From NCBI RefSeq assembly GCF_020510525.1, contig NZ_CP075188.1:2356001-2420000 (forward strand): a stretch of DNA of 64,000 bases, given 5' to 3'. Source of the DNA: Quatrionicoccus australiensis. Its GTDB lineage: Bacteria > Pseudomonadota > Gammaproteobacteria > Burkholderiales > Rhodocyclaceae. The notes under the pieces are model-generated. The model worked only from the letters and a program-made list of their open reading frames with translations, did no database searches and was not told the origin of the DNA. Below, piece after piece: positions 53,776-62,598 of the stretch. The position numbers and the translations under genes were made by a program. Positions within the stretch are counted from its first letter, which is position 1. Each line of letters begins with the position of its first letter.

Positions 53776-55098
53776 ATGCTCTCAAGCCCACTTTCCGCGA
53801 CAACGGACGTTCTGCCGGTTACAGGGCTTGACCGACTGGCCGAGCATTTGCCGCTGGCGTGGATTGACCAGGCACTCAATGCGACCGGAACAGCGAGCAT
53901 CAGACGGCGGCGATTGCCGGCCGAACAAGTGGTTTGGCTGGTCATTGCCCTGGCGCTGTACCGGCATCAATCGATGCCCGAAGTGCTGGCGACACTGGAT
54001 CTGGCCTTGCCGTGTGCAGCAACCCCGATTCTCAGCAAGAGTGCTGTTACGCAGGCCCGACAACGACTGGGAAGCGAGCCCCTGGAATCGTTGTTCAACC
54101 AGACAGCCGGCACCTGGTGCGCTCAAGATGCCCAACGACATGCTTGGAAGGGTCTTTCGCTGTGGGCGATGGATGGCACCACCTTTCGCGTCCCAGACAG
54201 TGCAGAGAACCGGGCGCATTTTGGCGCCCAGTCATACGCCAGCGGCAAGGTGGCCAGTTATCCGCAACTTCGCGCGGTCAGCGTAACGGCCATTCCGACC
54301 CATCTGGTCGCCGACATGGCATTGGGTCCGTACGGCCAGAACGAGATGCTGTACGCCAAGACCTTGGTCGAACGGATTTCGGATCACTCCTTGACCGTCT
54401 TTGATCGCGGTTTTCTCAGTGCGGAAATCCTGCTGGGCCTGAGCCTGGCAGGCGAGGAGCGGCACTACCTGATCCCCGCAAAATCCAATACGAAGTGGGA
54501 GCGGCTTTCCGGGACCGAGCAGGATGGCCTCGTGCGCCTGCGGGTTTCGCCGCAAGCTCGCACCAAAGTGCCAACGCTACCCGAATATTGGACGGCACGC
54601 GCCGTGCGGATGGTGAGCGCCAACGGGAAGGCGCGCGTTCTCCTGACTTCCTTGCTGGACCGTCGCCGCTTCAAGGCCGAGGATTTGGCTGAATGCTATC
54701 GTCGGCGCTGGGAAATCGAAACCAGCTATCGCGAACTGAAACAGTCGATGCTGGGCTCGGCGCTAACTTTACGCAGCCAGCAACCATCAGGGATCAAGCA
54801 GGAAATCTGGGGCGCCTTGATTGCCTATAACCTGGTGCGACTGGAAATGGCCAAGGCGGCGATCGAGGCCAAGGTCGAACCGACTGATCTCAGCTTTCTG
54901 CGCGCCTTGCACATCTTGCAGAATGAAATGATCTGGGCCGTCGGGATGGCGCCGGGCAAACTCCCTGCCCATCTCCTGCGCTTGCGAATACAACTTCAGT
55001 TCGCCATCGTCGAAAAACGACGGGGGCGTCAATGCCCCCGTGTCGTTAAAGCCCTACCCAAGCGCTATCCCGTTAAACATCTGAAAAAAGATCCTTAA
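53776..55098 (+). CDS. IS4-family DDE transposase
   Basis: A 440-residue transposase. The catalytic triad is complete: Asp133 (LWAMDGTTFRVPDS), Asp210 (LTVFDRGFLS) and Glu315 in the IS4 signature YRRRWEIETSYRELK, which fits Y-(2)-R-(3)-E-(6)-K exactly. The N-terminal helical DNA-binding part and an all-alpha C-terminal part are present, ending KRYPVKHLKKDP. The gene fills the IS, and its stop falls within the right inverted repeat. No frameshift or stop is seen. Confidence 0.96.
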   Translation: MLSSPLSATTDVLPVTGLDRLAEHLPLAWIDQALNATGTASIRRRRLPAEQVVWLVIALALYRHQSMPEVLATLDLALPCAATPILSKSAVTQARQRLGSEPLESLFNQTAGTWCAQDAQRHAWKGLSLWAMDGTTFRVPDSAENRAHFGAQSYASGKVASYPQLRAVSVTAIPTHLVADMALGPYGQNEMLYAKTLVERISDHSLTVFDRGFLSAEILLGLSLAGEERHYLIPAKSNTKWERLSGTEQDGLVRLRVSPQARTKVPTLPEYWTARAVRMVSANGKARVLLTSLLDRRRFKAEDLAECYRRRWEIETSYRELKQSMLGSALTLRSQQPSGIKQEIWGALIAYNLVRLEMAKAAIEAKVEPTDLSFLRALHILQNEMIWAVGMAPGKLPAHLLRLRIQLQFAIVEKRRGRQCPRVVKALPKRYPVKHLKKDP

Positions 55099-55111
55099 CT
55101 GAACGGCATTA

Positions 55112-55124
55112 GGGCATTTTGCCC
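55112..55124. repeat. Right 13-bp target-site duplication of the IS element
   Basis: GGGCATTTTGCCC, identical to 53675-53687. It is followed by CGTTTTT and a GGTCGACCG box at 55135-55143. Removing the IS and one copy restores AAAAACGGGGC-ATTTT-GCCCCGTTTTT. Confidence 0.9.
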
Positions 55125-55155
55125 CGTTTTTGCTGGTCGACCGCTACAGAGCGGA

Positions 55156-55332
55156 TCAGGCAGCCTTGGCGGCGTGCATTTCCTCGACCTGCTCGTGTTC
55201 CCATTCCTTGATGGTATCGGACACGAGACGCGCTTTTTCATGCGCATCGGGCTGGTGGTGCTGTTCTTCGACAAAATGCTCGAGCGCCTCGTGGATGGCC
55301 TCGGCCTTGCTGGCGGCATGGGTATGCGGCAT
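55156..55332 (-). CDS. Small His/Glu-rich hypothetical protein
   Basis: A 58-residue acidic, His-rich helical protein (MPHTHAASKAEAIHEALEHF, then VEEQHHQPDAHEKARLVSDT). The start at 55332 has GGAG 8-9 bp upstream. It follows the phasin gene on the same strand, separated by a terminator. The former terminator at its 3' side was split by the IS. No family is recognised. Confidence 0.6.
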   Translation of the reverse strand: MPHTHAASKAEAIHEALEHFVEEQHHQPDAHEKARLVSDTIKEWEHEQVEEMHAAKAA

Positions 55333-55356
55333 CGCGAAAACTCCAATCAAAAAGTA

Positions 55357-55384
55357 AAAAAGCCCTTGTTACCAAGGGCTTTTT
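55357..55384 (-). terminator. Rho-independent terminator of the phasin gene
   Basis: AAAAAGCCCTTG (55357-55368) pairs with CAAGGGCTTTTT (55373-55384), loop TTAC. It lies 46 bp after the phasin stop on the minus strand and can work in either direction. Confidence 0.88.
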
Positions 55385-55429
55385 GTCAGAAACCGCAGAC
55401 AGGCTCCGGCTTCAACGTTTCATGCTGGC

Positions 55430-55984
55430 TTAGGCAGCCTTCTTGCCGGCAGCCTTCGGGGCGGCAACAGCAGCAGCCTTGATGGTGGCGGAAGTGGCAG
55501 CGGCAACGCTGGCTTCGGCAACTTCAGCAGCTTGCTTGGCAACCTTGTTCAGGCCTTCGTAAGCTTCGTTGGCCGACTTGATGGCGGTCTTGACGGCAGC
55601 AACGGCAACTTCGGAACCAGCCGGGGCAGCAGCCAGGGCCTTTTCGACCAGACCGGTAACCTTGGCGCTGGTGTCGGCAACGTGAACTTCCACTTCCTTG
55701 GCGATCTTGTCCTTGGTTTCGGAAGCGATCGAGATCACGTTACGCGAATACTCGAGGCCCTTCTCGATGGACGGGGTGGAGAGTTCCTTGTGCAGGCTGA
55801 CGAAGGATTGAACGTCCTTGGCGCCGAGCAGGCTTTCGATGTTGGACAGCGAAACTTCGAACATGGAACGGGCAGCGGCCAGGTTCAACAGGGCCAGACG
55901 CTCGATGCCATCAAAAGCGGTGTTGGCGAAGAACAGGGCAAAGTTGAAACCGGACTTGGCGAAATCTTGGGGCTTGGTGAACAT
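55430..55984 (-). CDS. phaP: Phasin family protein
   Basis: A 184-residue amphipathic coat protein of polyhydroxyalkanoate granules. The N-terminus (FAKSGFNFALFFANTAFDGI, then ERLALLNLAAARSMFEVSLS) is the Phasin_2-type domain, and an Ala/Lys-rich tail ends KAAGKKAA. The ATG at 55984 has CGGAGATT upstream. A strong sigma-70 promoter and a palindromic operator lie 70-125 bp before it, suggesting PhaR-type control. PHA synthesis genes are not in this window. Confidence 0.9.
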   Translation of the reverse strand: MFTKPQDFAKSGFNFALFFANTAFDGIERLALLNLAAARSMFEVSLSNIESLLGAKDVQSFVSLHKELSTPSIEKGLEYSRNVISIASETKDKIAKEVEVHVADTSAKVTGLVEKALAAAPAGSEVAVAAVKTAIKSANEAYEGLNKVAKQAAEVAEASVAAATSATIKAAAVAAPKAAGKKAA

Positions 55985-56054
55985 GGTTGAATCTCCGTAG
56001 GGTTGGGATGCGTCTGGCGGGTCAGCTTATTTTGCTGCGCCGCAACATGACTCC

Positions 56055-56082
56055 ATTGTAGCCACAGAGAATCACCTGTCAA
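56055..56082 (-). promoter_or_regulatory. Sigma-70 promoter of the phasin gene
   Basis: On the minus strand TTGACA (56082-56077) and TACAAT (56060-56055) are separated by 16 bp. The boxes match the consensus in 6 of 6 and 5 of 6 positions. They lie 71-98 bp before the phasin ATG. Confidence 0.8.
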
Positions 56083-56086
56083 CAAC

Positions 56087-56106
56087 TTTTGTGCACTGCA
56101 CCAAAA
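56087..56106. promoter_or_regulatory. Palindromic operator, PhaR-like
   Basis: TTTTGTGCACTGCACCAAAA is a near-perfect inverted repeat with a TGCACTGCA core. It sits 5 bp upstream of the phasin -35 box. The TGC...GCA core with A/T-rich flanks resembles PhaR sites of PHA-producing bacteria; this is an inference. Confidence 0.5.
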
Positions 56107-56236
56107 CATGAATGCATGACGCCATGCCAAGCTGAACTACACGAAAAACGGAGGCGCCAGACCCAAAGCAGCTCGCCGCAAGTCGCCAGGCAAGGCATCC
56201 CGCCCCCTCATGCCAAGCCGATGCGAGACAAGCTGC

Positions 56237-56977
56237 CTAGAAATCCATCTCGGCAATATCCGGGCAAGGCGGACGGACCTCTCCTTGCTCCAGCTGCTTG
56301 TGATGCGTGCTCCCCCATTCATGCGTTGCATACGAGCGCGCACCACCGGTGTACTGACGCCCGGAAAAGTGTCTGGGCAAGAAAAAATGGCTTGGAAATA
56401 TGGCCAGGTCAGTATCCTGGGTACGCAAAAAGGCATTGGTCAGTTTTACCGGCCCGGTACCCTGCCATGCGGGCAAATCACAAGCATTTACGTCATCGCG
56501 GATTTCACGAATCAGGTTGGCAAGCAGCTTGCTGCGGGGCCTGAAACCAAGAAAGCCATTAGCGATCAGCCCCGGCCGGACGATTTCACTCTCCCAACAA
56601 GCGAAGGAGTGATTCTCCAGAAGAACCTCATCCAGCGGACGAATACAGGAACTGTCCGCATCAACGTAGATACCACCCTCCTCATACAGGATTTCGTATC
56701 GCATCAGATCCGCCACGGCGCTAAGTTCCTTCCCCCACAAGGACTTCATATGGCGCGCATTCCTCCATGGCCGGGCCGCGAGCTCCTTATTCCCCCATAT
56801 CTTGACCTGAAAATCCTTGTTCAAATCCCGCCAGGACCGGATATTTTCGGCAGGAATCAATCGCTGATCGCCAATCCAGATAATGTGGATCACTTTTGGA
56901 ATGACTGGCAATCGTTCGGCACCTTGACGGCGAACATCCGAAAAAATGCTTTTAACTACATTAACTAAAATTGACAT
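56237..56977 (-). CDS. GT32-type glycosyltransferase with DXD motif
   Basis: A 246-residue glycosyltransferase of the DXD sugar-binding (OCH1-like, GT32) group. It shows VIPKVIHIIWIGDQRLIPAE, DLMRYEILYEEGGIYVDADS (the DXD-type DAD) and FLGFRPRSKLLANLIREIRD. It probably transfers a sugar onto a surface polysaccharide or lipid. The ATG at 56977 is used; an in-frame start 72 bp upstream is possible. It lies alone next to two tRNA genes and is less GC-rich than its neighbours, suggesting acquisition. The gap 55985-56236 holds only phasin control sites. Confidence 0.8.
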   Translation of the reverse strand: MSILVNVVKSIFSDVRRQGAERLPVIPKVIHIIWIGDQRLIPAENIRSWRDLNKDFQVKIWGNKELAARPWRNARHMKSLWGKELSAVADLMRYEILYEEGGIYVDADSSCIRPLDEVLLENHSFACWESEIVRPGLIANGFLGFRPRSKLLANLIREIRDDVNACDLPAWQGTGPVKLTNAFLRTQDTDLAIFPSHFFLPRHFSGRQYTGGARSYATHEWGSTHHKQLEQGEVRPPCPDIAEMDF

Positions 56978-57073
56978 GGATTGAAGCGAGCGTTGATTGA
57001 ACAAGAACAGGACATTGCGCCTTAAAACCAGCACAAAGAAATATGACAAGCTTTTCTTTACAAATCAACAGGC

Positions 57074-57102
57074 AATAAAAAAGCCAATCCGGAGATTGGC
57101 TT
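57074..57102 (-). terminator. Rho-independent terminator of the tRNA-Arg pair
   Basis: On the minus strand AAGCCAATC-TCCG-GATTGGCTT is followed by TTTTATT. It lies 16 bp after the 3' end of the second tRNA gene. Confidence 0.85.
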
Positions 57103-57117
57103 GATTGATTAGTTCTT

Positions 57118-57194
57118 TGGTGCGCCCGGAGCGATTCGAACGCCCGACCCCTTGGTTCGTAGCCAAGTACTCTATCCAGCTGAGCTACGGGCGC
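57118..57194 (-). tRNA. tRNA-Arg (ACG), second copy
   Basis: The 77-nt gene folds as a full cloverleaf: acceptor GCGCCCG/CGGGCGC, D arm AGCTCAGCTGGATAGAG, anticodon stem-loop CTTGG-CTACGAA-CCAAG (anticodon ACG) and T arm GTTCGAATC. The 3' CCA is encoded. It is identical in sequence to the copy at 57255-57331. Confidence 0.96.
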
Positions 57195-57254
57195 ACTGTC
57201 AAAACTATTTGCTGATCGATGATCAGTTTTACTGCTGGTACCGCTTGTCTTTGC

Positions 57255-57331
57255 TGGTGCGCCCGGAGCGATTCGAACGCCCGACCCCTTGGTTCGTAGC
57301 CAAGTACTCTATCCAGCTGAGCTACGGGCGC
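57255..57331 (-). tRNA. tRNA-Arg (ACG), first copy
   Basis: Identical to the copy 60 bp downstream on the same strand, with anticodon ACG and encoded CCA. The two probably share one transcript that ends at the terminator at 57074-57102. Confidence 0.96.
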
Positions 57332-57397
57332 ACTGCAAGAGCCGCGCATTATACGGATGAAGACGTAGAATGCAAGGGTTTCCAGGAAAGTTTTTCA

Positions 57398-57664
57398 ATG
57401 CGCGCCAAATTCGTCCGTATGCCGAAGTATCCCGAGTGTTGGGAGAGTTGCGGCTCCTGTGCCAGCGGCAATGTGTTCATACTCGAAATCCTGGTCAAGA
57501 TCGGCGATGTGGTCAATTTTGACGACACCATTCTGGTCCTGGAAACCGGCAAGGTGGCGCTCGATATTCCGACCCCCTACGCCGGCAAGGTGGTTGCCAT
57601 ACACGTTACAGAGGGCGATACGGTCGATGAGGGTGCATTGCTGGTAACGCTGCAAACAGACTGA
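57398..57664 (+). CDS. Stand-alone lipoyl/biotinyl-type carrier domain with N-terminal cysteines
   Basis: An 88-residue protein that is little more than one lipoyl/biotinyl domain. The candidate modified lysine is Lys52 in LVLETGKVALDIP, where E2 domains have ETDKV; the flanking IPTPYAGKVVAIHVTEGDTV fits the hammerhead fold. Unusually, the first hairpin region carries Cys14, Cys18 and Cys21 (PECWESCGSCASG), a CxxxCxxC pattern not expected in E2 domains. The ATG at 57398 has AGGAAAG upstream; the longer frame runs through tRNA genes and is rejected. No dehydrogenase or ligase gene is nearby, so the partner is unknown. Confidence 0.8.
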   Translation: MRAKFVRMPKYPECWESCGSCASGNVFILEILVKIGDVVNFDDTILVLETGKVALDIPTPYAGKVVAIHVTEGDTVDEGALLVTLQTD

Positions 57665-57688
57665 GCAAACCCCGCCATACCGCCCCGA

Positions 57689-58030
57689 TCATTTTGGGGA
57701 GTCGATCTCCATTGCATTGCGCACTTCCCTGACGCCGCGCACGCTGCTCGCCAGGTCGAGCGCCCGGCGCAGTGAATGTTCGTCGGGCACCGTGCCGCCA
57801 ACGGTAACGACACCCGCCCTGCCCTGCACCCGCAATTGCGAACCAGCCAGCCCGATGTCCGTGCGCAGCAGGGTTTCGACCTTTTCGTTCAGCACCGCGT
57901 CGAGCGTTTCGCCGGCCATGCTGACGCTGGCGATGACTTGCGGATCGTCGGTGGCAAAGGCGGTCAGCCCCAGACCACAGAGCGCCACAGCGGCAATAAA
58001 GCCGGCAACTGCGAAATGACGTTTGATCAT
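57689..58030 (-). CDS. Periplasmic BON-domain protein
   Basis: A 113-residue protein with a signal peptide (~1-26, ...LTAFA-TDD) and one BON domain (~45-110; TLLRTDIGLAGSQLRVQGRA, then GVVTVGGTVPDEHSLRRALD and VRGVREVRNAMEI). BON domains bind phospholipid and stabilise envelopes under stress. It has a single domain, so it is shorter than OsmY. A gap of 168 bp to glrR shows no clear feature. Confidence 0.88.
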   Translation of the reverse strand: MIKRHFAVAGFIAAVALCGLGLTAFATDDPQVIASVSMAGETLDAVLNEKVETLLRTDIGLAGSQLRVQGRAGVVTVGGTVPDEHSLRRALDLASSVRGVREVRNAMEIDSPK

Positions 58031-58198
58031 GTCCTGCTCCTCCAGTAATTCAATACCGAAGGTCTATTGCGAGGACCGTGCCAGAAAATTTAACTCAAAT
58101 TAATCAGACAGATAAGAAACAGACACCCGCATTACGGGGATTTTCGGTCGCCTGACGGCGACAGCCGGCCAGGCTTGGCGCGGCCAGGCAAGCGGCGC

Positions 58199-59589
<1,391 letters not shown>

Positions 59590-59593
<4 letters not shown>

Positions 59594-60150
59594 TTGCTCC
59601 GCCCCGCTGGGGCCGGCCGCAGACTGTGCGTGCGTTGCGGCAGGGTGCGCTCGATATCGGCCAGACCGTCGATCTTTTCCTGCAGCTCGGCGCTCTTGCG
59701 CTGGCTCTCCTTCAACTGCTGGCCCTGACGCTCCTGCTGCGCATCGAGTTTCTGGCGTTCCAGATAATTGTCGGCCAGCAGGCGGGCCAGCGGCTGCAGA
59801 CTGAGCGCGGCCGGATCGCTCGATTTCAGGATGCCGTCGAGCAGCGCGATTGCCTTGGTCAGATCCTGCGCCGCACGCGGATGGCCGGCCAGCATCGCCT
59901 GCCGCAACTGCGTGTTGGGCGTTGCCGGCAAGGCGGCCAGCACCGAGCGCTCGCGCCCGAGTTCAGCCGGACTCATTTTGCCCAGCAACTGGTAGTAGGC
60001 AAGCGGCGGCAAAGGCCCCGGCCCGTCGTACGCCGGCGGTCGCGGCCCAGCCGTATTGGCGCAGGCTCCGAGCAGCAGGCTGAGCACAAGCAGGATAGGC
60101 AGAGCTGATTTGCCGGCAGTATGGCGCCAGCCTGGGGAATTACTGATCAT
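59590..60150 (-). CDS. qseG: QseG/YfhG-like lipoprotein
   Basis: A 186-residue lipoprotein with lipobox LLGAC (VLSLLLGACANTAGPRPPAY) and a C-terminal coiled coil (LERQKLDAQQERQGQQLKES, then QRKSAELQEKIDGL). It lies between glrK and glrR and overlaps both ends (11 bp with the kinase, 4 bp with the regulator). In enterobacteria QseG is an outer-membrane lipoprotein that activates the kinase. The sequence is divergent, so the assignment rests largely on context and length. Confidence 0.78.
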
Positions 60151-61546
60151 CGGGGAGTTCCACACAAAAATGAGCGCCCTGCGCGGCCGGCAACAGACTG
60201 ACCGAGCCGCCCATGGCACGCACCAGTTCGCGCACGATGGAAAGCCCGACCCCGCTGCCGCGGCGCAGGGATGGCGCCTGACGCTGGCCCTGGACGAAGG
60301 GATCAAAAATCCGCTGCGCATCCTCGGCGGCAACTCCCGGCCCCTGGTCGATGCACTCGAAATACCAGGCGCGCTCGGCATGTCGGGCAAGCAAGCGGAT
60401 TTCACCGCCTTCCGGACTGAAATCGATGGCATTGGACAGCAGATTGTCGAGCACGACCGCCATTTTCTCGGCATCGAGCAGCGCATGGTTGTCGTCCGGC
60501 GTCTCGACCAGCACTTTCAATTGCCGCGACTGGACGTGCAGTTCGCGGCGCTGCACGACGCTACTCAGCAGCTTGCCGAGATTGACCTTGCCGACATTCA
60601 GCCGGCGCGCTTCAAAGGCTGCGGCATTGAGGCTGAGCAGGCTTTCGATCTGCTGCTGCAGGCCGCCGACGTTGTGCTGCAGGATATCGACCACTTCGCG
60701 CTGATTGCCGGCGAGCGGCCCCGGCACTTCCTCGCGCAGCAGCGCGATGCCTTCCTTGAGCGCGGTGAGCGGCGTTTTCAGTTCATGCGACACATGCCGC
60801 AGGGCGCGCTCGCGATCAGATTCCAGTTCGGCCAGGCGCAGACGCAGCCAGTCCAGACGTTTGCCCAGGCGCCGCAGGTCGACCGGACCGCCAACCAGGA
60901 CCGGCTCGTCGAAACGGCTCGCGCCGAGCCGGCCGATGGCCTGCTCCAGTTGCCGCAGCGGGCGCACCAGCCACCAGCCCATCGCCGTGGCCGCGAGCAA
61001 GGCACCGCCCAGCGCCAGCGCGATCTGCAGGCCGAGATGCCGCCGGTTGGCGTCCAGATCCTTGAGCACCTGCTTGTTGCGGCTTTCGATCCAGCGTTGT
61101 CCGGCCTCCTTGATCAGCCCGTTCAGCTCGACCAGACGAGTCAGCAAAGGCGCCAACTCGGCCTTGCCCAGTTTCTGCTCAAGGCTGCTGCGCAAGGCGC
61201 CGGCCACCATCCGCCAGCCACCGAGCATGGATGACAGTGAATCCCCCGCCTGCGCATCAAGCCGATCGACCAGTGCCAGAGACTGAGCCAGATGCTCGTC
61301 GAAGCGCTGGCGAAACACCGGGTCATCAAGCAGCAGGTACTGCCGGGCACTGCGCTCGATATCGACGGTACGTTCGCCCAGTTCCTGGATTTCTGCAGTC
61401 AGCGCGATCGCCTGCTCGCTGGTTTGCCGGCTCTGTTCGACAAGACGTTCGAGTACCAGCCAGCTTTGCAATGCCGCCCCGGACAGCAGCAGAACAATCA
61501 CCGCAAAGCCGAGTAACATGCCTTGACGAAAGGAAATCCGGATCAT
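60140..61546 (-). CDS. glrK: Sensor histidine kinase GlrK
   Basis: A 468-residue membrane kinase. Helices at ~8-32 and ~172-195 enclose a helical periplasmic domain, and a HAMP region leads to HisKA with the phosphorylated His in RALRHVSHELKTPLTALKEG and HATPase_c (LDNLLSNAIDFSP, DQGPGVA, GSGVGLSIVREL). It is the first gene of the glrK-qseG-glrR operon. The ATG at 61546 gives the normal start; the longer frame has no support. Its 5' region is shared with the divergent bactofilin gene. Confidence 0.92.
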   Translation of the reverse strand: MIRISFRQGMLLGFAVIVLLLSGAALQSWLVLERLVEQSRQTSEQAIALTAEIQELGERTVDIERSARQYLLLDDPVFRQRFDEHLAQSLALVDRLDAQAGDSLSSMLGGWRMVAGALRSSLEQKLGKAELAPLLTRLVELNGLIKEAGQRWIESRNKQVLKDLDANRRHLGLQIALALGGALLAATAMGWWLVRPLRQLEQAIGRLGASRFDEPVLVGGPVDLRRLGKRLDWLRLRLAELESDRERALRHVSHELKTPLTALKEGIALLREEVPGPLAGNQREVVDILQHNVGGLQQQIESLLSLNAAAFEARRLNVGKVNLGKLLSSVVQRRELHVQSRQLKVLVETPDDNHALLDAEKMAVVLDNLLSNAIDFSPEGGEIRLLARHAERAWYFECIDQGPGVAAEDAQRIFDPFVQGQRQAPSLRRGSGVGLSIVRELVRAMGGSVSLLPAAQGAHFCVELPDDQ

Positions 61547-61670
61547 GCGCAGGCTTTTCTTGAAAACTCTGGTGTAGACCGACTGACCATCGCACCGACA
61601 ACCTTGCACCCGACCACCGGAAAACCGCTTGAAAACAAAAACAATCTAATAATCATTACCTTGCATATCA

Positions 61671-61688
61671 CGTCGCCGATAAGCGACA
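61671..61688. promoter_or_regulatory. Possible GlrR binding site 1
   Basis: CGTC-N10-GACA, one mismatch from the TGTC-N10-GACA site of E. coli GlrR. It lies in the glrK/bactofilin gap, ~140 bp upstream of the sigma-54 promoter. The 348-bp gap 61547-61894 holds only these sites and the promoter. Confidence 0.5.
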
Positions 61689-61737
61689 AGCTTAAGCCAA
61701 GCCGCGCATGACTAGCCAAGTGACAGCAAAAAAAACC

Positions 61738-61755
61738 TGTCGTCATTTCCCGACG
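61738..61755. promoter_or_regulatory. Possible GlrR binding site 2
   Basis: TGTC-GTCATTTCCC-GACG, one mismatch from TGTC-N10-GACA. It lies 75 bp upstream of the sigma-54 promoter, a normal distance for an enhancer site. Confidence 0.5.
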
Positions 61756-61829
61756 AATGCATCCCATACGGTCGACGGCCTGAACAAGGCAAAAACCCAA
61801 GCCCTTGTTTCGCCATGCCATTTCCATGG

Positions 61830-61844
61830 TGGCACGCTTATCGC
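61830..61844 (+). promoter_or_regulatory. Sigma-54 promoter of the bactofilin gene
   Basis: TGGCACGCTTATCGC matches TGGCACG-N4-TTGC at all but one position, with the invariant GG and GC 10 bp apart. It lies 50 bp before the bactofilin ATG. Confidence 0.65.
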
Positions 61845-61894
61845 GTTTGCTTTCCGAAGCTATCCCCTTTCGCCACACCCAACGAGGAGTCTTC

Positions 61895-62464
61895 ATGTTC
61901 AGCAAACCCGTCATCACCACGCGCAACGATCCGGTCGTCCGCAAGGATGTCAGAACCATCCCCGGCAGCAACGGCGCCCCGCCGGTCGACCTGACCACCC
62001 GCGCCGCGCAGCAAGTCGCCCCCGAAACACCGGCGGCCCCGCCGGCAGTGGAAAAGGATGCGCCCATTTCCGAAAACGTGCTCGGCGCCCGGCTCATCGT
62101 CGGTCCCGATGTCAAACTGAAAGGCGCCGAAATTCTCGATTGCGACACGCTGGTCGTCGAGGGGCGCGTCGAGGCGACGATGGACAGCCGGGTGATCCGC
62201 ATCGCCGACCAGGGCTCGTTCTCGGGCAAGGTCAGCATCGACATCGCGGAAATCCATGGCAGTTTCGACGGCGAACTGACCGCCCGCTCGCAACTGATCA
62301 TCCACGCCACCGGCAAGGTCAGCGGCAAGATCCGCTACGGCAAGCTGGTCATCGATGAAGGCGGCGAACTGTGCGGCGACATCAACGCGCTGTCGGCGGA
62401 AAAGCCTTCCCAGAGCTGGGCGCGCAGTGAAAGCGTGCCGACCCTGAGCGCCATCGTAGGCTAA
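61895..62464 (+). CDS. Bactofilin (polymer-forming cytoskeletal protein)
   Basis: A 189-residue bactofilin. A disordered Pro-rich N-terminus (~1-60) is followed by the beta-helical DUF583 core (~62-170) with repeating Gly/Val/Ile turns ([20 protein letters not shown], then [20 protein letters not shown] and [10 protein letters not shown]). Bactofilins form nucleotide-free filaments at the membrane that shape cells or position enzymes. A GAGGAG ribosome site precedes the ATG. The upstream sigma-54 promoter and GlrR-type sites suggest control by the divergent GlrKR system in response to the envelope state. Confidence 0.9.
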   Translation: MFSKPVITTRNDPVVRKDVRTIPGSNGAPPVDLTTRAAQQVAPETPAAPPAVEKDAPISENVLGARLIVGPDVKLKGAEILDCDTLVVEGRVEATMDSRVIRIADQGSFSGKVSIDIAEIHGSFDGELTARSQLIIHATGKVSGKIRYGKLVIDEGGELCGDINALSAEKPSQSWARSESVPTLSAIVG

Positions 62465-62496
62465 CCACCAAGCGGGCGGCGCTGCTGCCGCCCACC

Positions 62497-62530
62497 GGTC
62501 GACTGCCCGGAAAAAGCCAAATTGCCGGGA
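62497..62530. repeat. GGTCGAC box with A/T tract, fifth copy
   Basis: GGTCGAC (62497-62503) followed by GCCCGGAAAAAGCC; the reverse complement reads GGCTTTTTCCGGGCAGTCGACC, like the msrAB and cupin terminators. It lies after the bactofilin stop. Confidence 0.4.
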
Positions 62531-62598
62531 ATGCTGGTCATTTGCCGCGAAGCCTCGTAGACTTTACGGCTATTCATTTCCAGCGACAGGCAAGGTCC

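Larger units (their letters stand above)
53688..55111 (+). mobile_element. Complete IS4-family insertion sequence
   Basis: 1424 bp bounded by perfect 18-bp inverted repeats, TAATGCCGTTCAGTTAAG at 53688-53705 and its reverse complement at 55094-55111, with a 13-bp target duplication outside. It carries one intact DDE transposase gene. The terminal repeat is followed on the left by ACTGAACGGCATTTTTATTTT, so the end folds into an inward terminator. Perfect repeats and duplication indicate recent insertion and probable activity. Confidence 0.95.

Noticed and set aside
57152..57397. Upstream in-frame extension of the lipoyl-like protein
   Set aside because: It passes through a tRNA-Arg gene; the ATG at 57398 has its own ribosome site and starts the domain.
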